Assembly: GCA_964507185.1 (NCBI GenBank)
Contig: CAZDOY010000002.1
Location: 62,001 to 126,000 of the forward strand
Origin: CAVRTJ01 sp964507185
GTDB lineage: Bacteria > Acidobacteriota > UBA4820 > DSQY01
Direction: 5' to 3'
Length of the DNA stretch: 64,000 nucleotides
The position numbers and the translations under genes were made by a program. Shown here one piece after another: positions 62,471 through 64,000 of this stretch; the stretch's first letter is position 1, and each line of letters begins with the position of its first letter. Under the pieces are notes generated by a model. The model was given only the letters and a program-made list of their open reading frames with translations, was not told where the DNA came from and searched no databases.

Positions 62471-64000
62471 ATGCGGCGTAGCCTGTTCTTCGAGATTCCT
62501 CCGGGTACCCCCGCCCCGCTCGCAAGGCTTTTCATTCTCTATGGATCCATCGCCCTGGCGCTCGCTCCCCTTCCCCTCCATCTCGCCCCCATAGCGGAAA
62601 AGTGGGACGTTCTTCTATTTCTTGGAATCCTGGCGTGGGGGGTCGCCAGCCAGGGGCTGAGAGTTCTGAGAGACTACGCCCTCTCGCTCGAGCTCTCGAT
62701 CTACCTCTTCGCCTATCTCTGCTACGGTCCATGGCTGGCGATCCTGTGCATTCTGCTCTGCTCCCTGCTTCTTATCCCTCAGGGCATGGTCGAAGACGGT
62801 CGAAACCGGAACGCTGTCTTCATTTTTCGGAAGCTCAGCAACATATTCGTGCTAGGAGCATCGCTCTATGTGGCCGGCCTTGCCATGGACCTGCAGGCGC
62901 CCACCGGCTTTTTCGATGCCACTCCGTCGCACCAGTTCCTCTCGCTGCTTTTTTTCTGGCTCACATTCACCGCGGTCAACAATTTGCTTTTCGTTCCCAT
63001 GGACCTGGCCCGCCAGGGAGTCGCCGCCCTCAGGGGGTTCATCCGGGAGATCGTCCTCGACGGCGCCCTTCACGGCCTGTCCGTTCTCTCAGGAGCAGCG
63101 TTCGCACTCCTTTTCGCAGCTCGGAATTTTCTTCCGGCCCTCCTCCTTCTGCCCGTCCTCATTCTCCTCGTGATCGTGCTCAAGCAACTCACGGACCAGA
63201 GTCGCAACCTCGCCGTGCAGTTGACCATGGTGCGGAAACTCAACGAGCGCAGCGCCGAAATCCACATGAGTCTCGATATGCCCAATGTCCTCGAAGTCGT
63301 GGGACGAATGAGCGAGGAACTCTTCGAGGCGGAAACCTATTTCGTGGCTCTCCTCGACGAACGAAACGGCAAGGTCCAATTCGCCTGTGCAAAGGACCAC
63401 GGAGAGGCGATTACCGTCGAAGAGGCCGACCTCGACCGCGGCCTCACCGGCAATGTCATCCGCTCCGGAAAGCCCGTGTTCATCTCGGACCTGCAAAACG
63501 AGGAACAGTGGCTGCGCCTGACGCACCCGGTCGGCGACGAGACCATGCGGATACGGTCCATCATGATGTCGCCGCTCCTGGACAACGAGCGCTGCATCGG
63601 CGTCTATTCCGTCCAGAGCGATACTCCAAGGGCATTTGACCCCTTCCACCGCGAACTGTTTCTCTCGACCGTACAACAGGTCTCAACGGCCGTCGTCAGC
63701 GCCCGGCTCTACAAAAGGGCGACCCAGGACGCCCTCACGAGGCTCTACAACAAGAGCTACTTCGAGGAGAGCCTGGCTTCCTGCCTTACCGAGAGCGAGG
63801 CTTTTGGTCTTCTTTTCCTGGATTGCGATGACTTCAAGGCCATCAATGACCGTTTCGGCCATCTCGTCGGCGACCGCTACCTGCAGGTTCTGGGGACGGG
63901 GATTCAGGCCCAGTGCCGGTCGGGAGACATTCCCTGCCGTTACGGAGGGGACGAATTCGCTATCCTGCTCAGGTCCGCCACGGCCGCCCAGACGAGGGCC
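62471..64000 (+). CDS. Membrane GAF-GGDEF diguanylate cyclase (3' end beyond the window)
   Basis: 510 codons visible, open at the right edge. Residues 15-240 hold about six transmembrane segments; 265-410 a GAF domain (LTGNVIRSGKPVFISDL; GVYSVQSDTPRAFDPF); from 418 a GGDEF domain (DALTRLYNKSYFEESL) with RYGGDEF at 490-496. RSGD lies five residues before GGDEF, matching the RxxD inhibitory site. It should make cyclic di-GMP under control of a GAF ligand. Gap of 84 nt after the HD-GYP gene; the two may form a synthesis/breakdown pair. GGGGTGG precedes the ATG. Confidence 0.92.
   Translation, partial: MRRSLFFEIPPGTPAPLARLFILYGSIALALAPLPLHLAPIAEKWDVLLFLGILAWGVASQGLRVLRDYALSLELSIYLFAYLCYGPWLAILCILLCSLLLIPQGMVEDGRNRNAVFIFRKLSNIFVLGASLYVAGLAMDLQAPTGFFDATPSHQFLSLLFFWLTFTAVNNLLFVPMDLARQGVAALRGFIREIVLDGALHGLSVLSGAAFALLFAARNFLPALLLLPVLILLVIVLKQLTDQSRNLAVQLTMVRKLNERSAEIHMSLDMPNVLEVVGRMSEELFEAETYFVALLDERNGKVQFACAKDHGEAITVEEADLDRGLTGNVIRSGKPVFISDLQNEEQWLRLTHPVGDETMRIRSIMMSPLLDNERCIGVYSVQSDTPRAFDPFHRELFLSTVQQVSTAVVSARLYKRATQDALTRLYNKSYFEESLASCLTESEAFGLLFLDCDDFKAINDRFGHLVGDRYLQVLGTGIQAQCRSGDIPCRYGGDEFAILLRSATAAQTRA

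Overview
The window is a GC-rich, gene-dense stretch of a Gram-negative bacterial chromosome. An outer-membrane barrel, an LpxH-like phosphoesterase and several exported proteins support the Gram-negative call. Two runs of exactly 100 N mark a draft or metagenome assembly. The mix of an Rrf2-led suf operon, a transaldolase/phosphoglucose isomerase fusion, an MglA-type GTPase, many AMP-forming acyl-CoA synthetases and HD-GYP/GGDEF proteins suggests a deltaproteobacterial (Desulfobacterota-like) lineage. That placement is inference. No rRNA, tRNA, CRISPR array, IS element or intact prophage was seen.

Layout. 1-4200: Fe-S assembly operon on the minus strand (Rrf2 regulator, sufC, sufB, sufD, start of an IscU/SufU scaffold) with a clear promoter and a 10-bp inverted-repeat operator. 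4271-11049: ChaN-like protein, MutY, a Coa1-like membrane protein, a minus-strand coiled-coil/STAS/MglA operon, and HflX. 11104-20632: sugar operon on the minus strand (glk, rpiB, tal-pgi, gnd, zwf, pgl, GH15) behind one good sigma-70 promoter, covering glucose phosphorylation and the oxidative pentose phosphate pathway. rpiB appears to start on ATC. 20816-23028: purN, tyrS and a TatA protein with a C-terminal zinc ribbon.

23192-40451 is the most coherent block, an acetate/acyl activation island. It has an AcuB-like CBS-ACT protein, an AcuC-like deacetylase, four AMP-forming acyl-CoA synthetases, a protein acetyltransferase (GNAT fused to an acyl-CoA synthetase-like body), an MBL hydrolase, a BtrH-like cysteine hydrolase, an outer-membrane barrel and a SatP-type acetate transporter. 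Writer, eraser, sensor, substrates and transporter of the acetyl-CoA synthetase acetylation switch thus lie together. One synthetase has a probable frameshift in a C8 tract, and another is followed in frame, after its TGA, by the C-terminal remnant of a further synthetase.

40452-49079: a 1.5-kb stretch without a confident gene, a quinone oxidoreductase, a secreted clan GH-A hydrolase, a zinc-ribbon membrane protein and urocanate hydratase. Then comes a non-coding repeat zone: a 172-bp tandem repeat interrupted by a gap, a 93-bp duplication of the tmRNA 3' end with its terminator, and the ssrA tmRNA gene. 49080-56720: YitT, a small membrane protein, DUF3047, a GT28-like glycosyltransferase with a PAP2 partner, a thioredoxin-fold/HEAT protein, an aminotransferase and an OsmC protein (both cut by the second gap) and a metallophosphoesterase. 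56748-64000: an unrecognised secreted protein and a plus-strand run of Ser/Thr kinase with zinc ribbon, YihY membrane protein, HD-GYP phosphodiesterase and a GAF-GGDEF cyclase cut by the window end.
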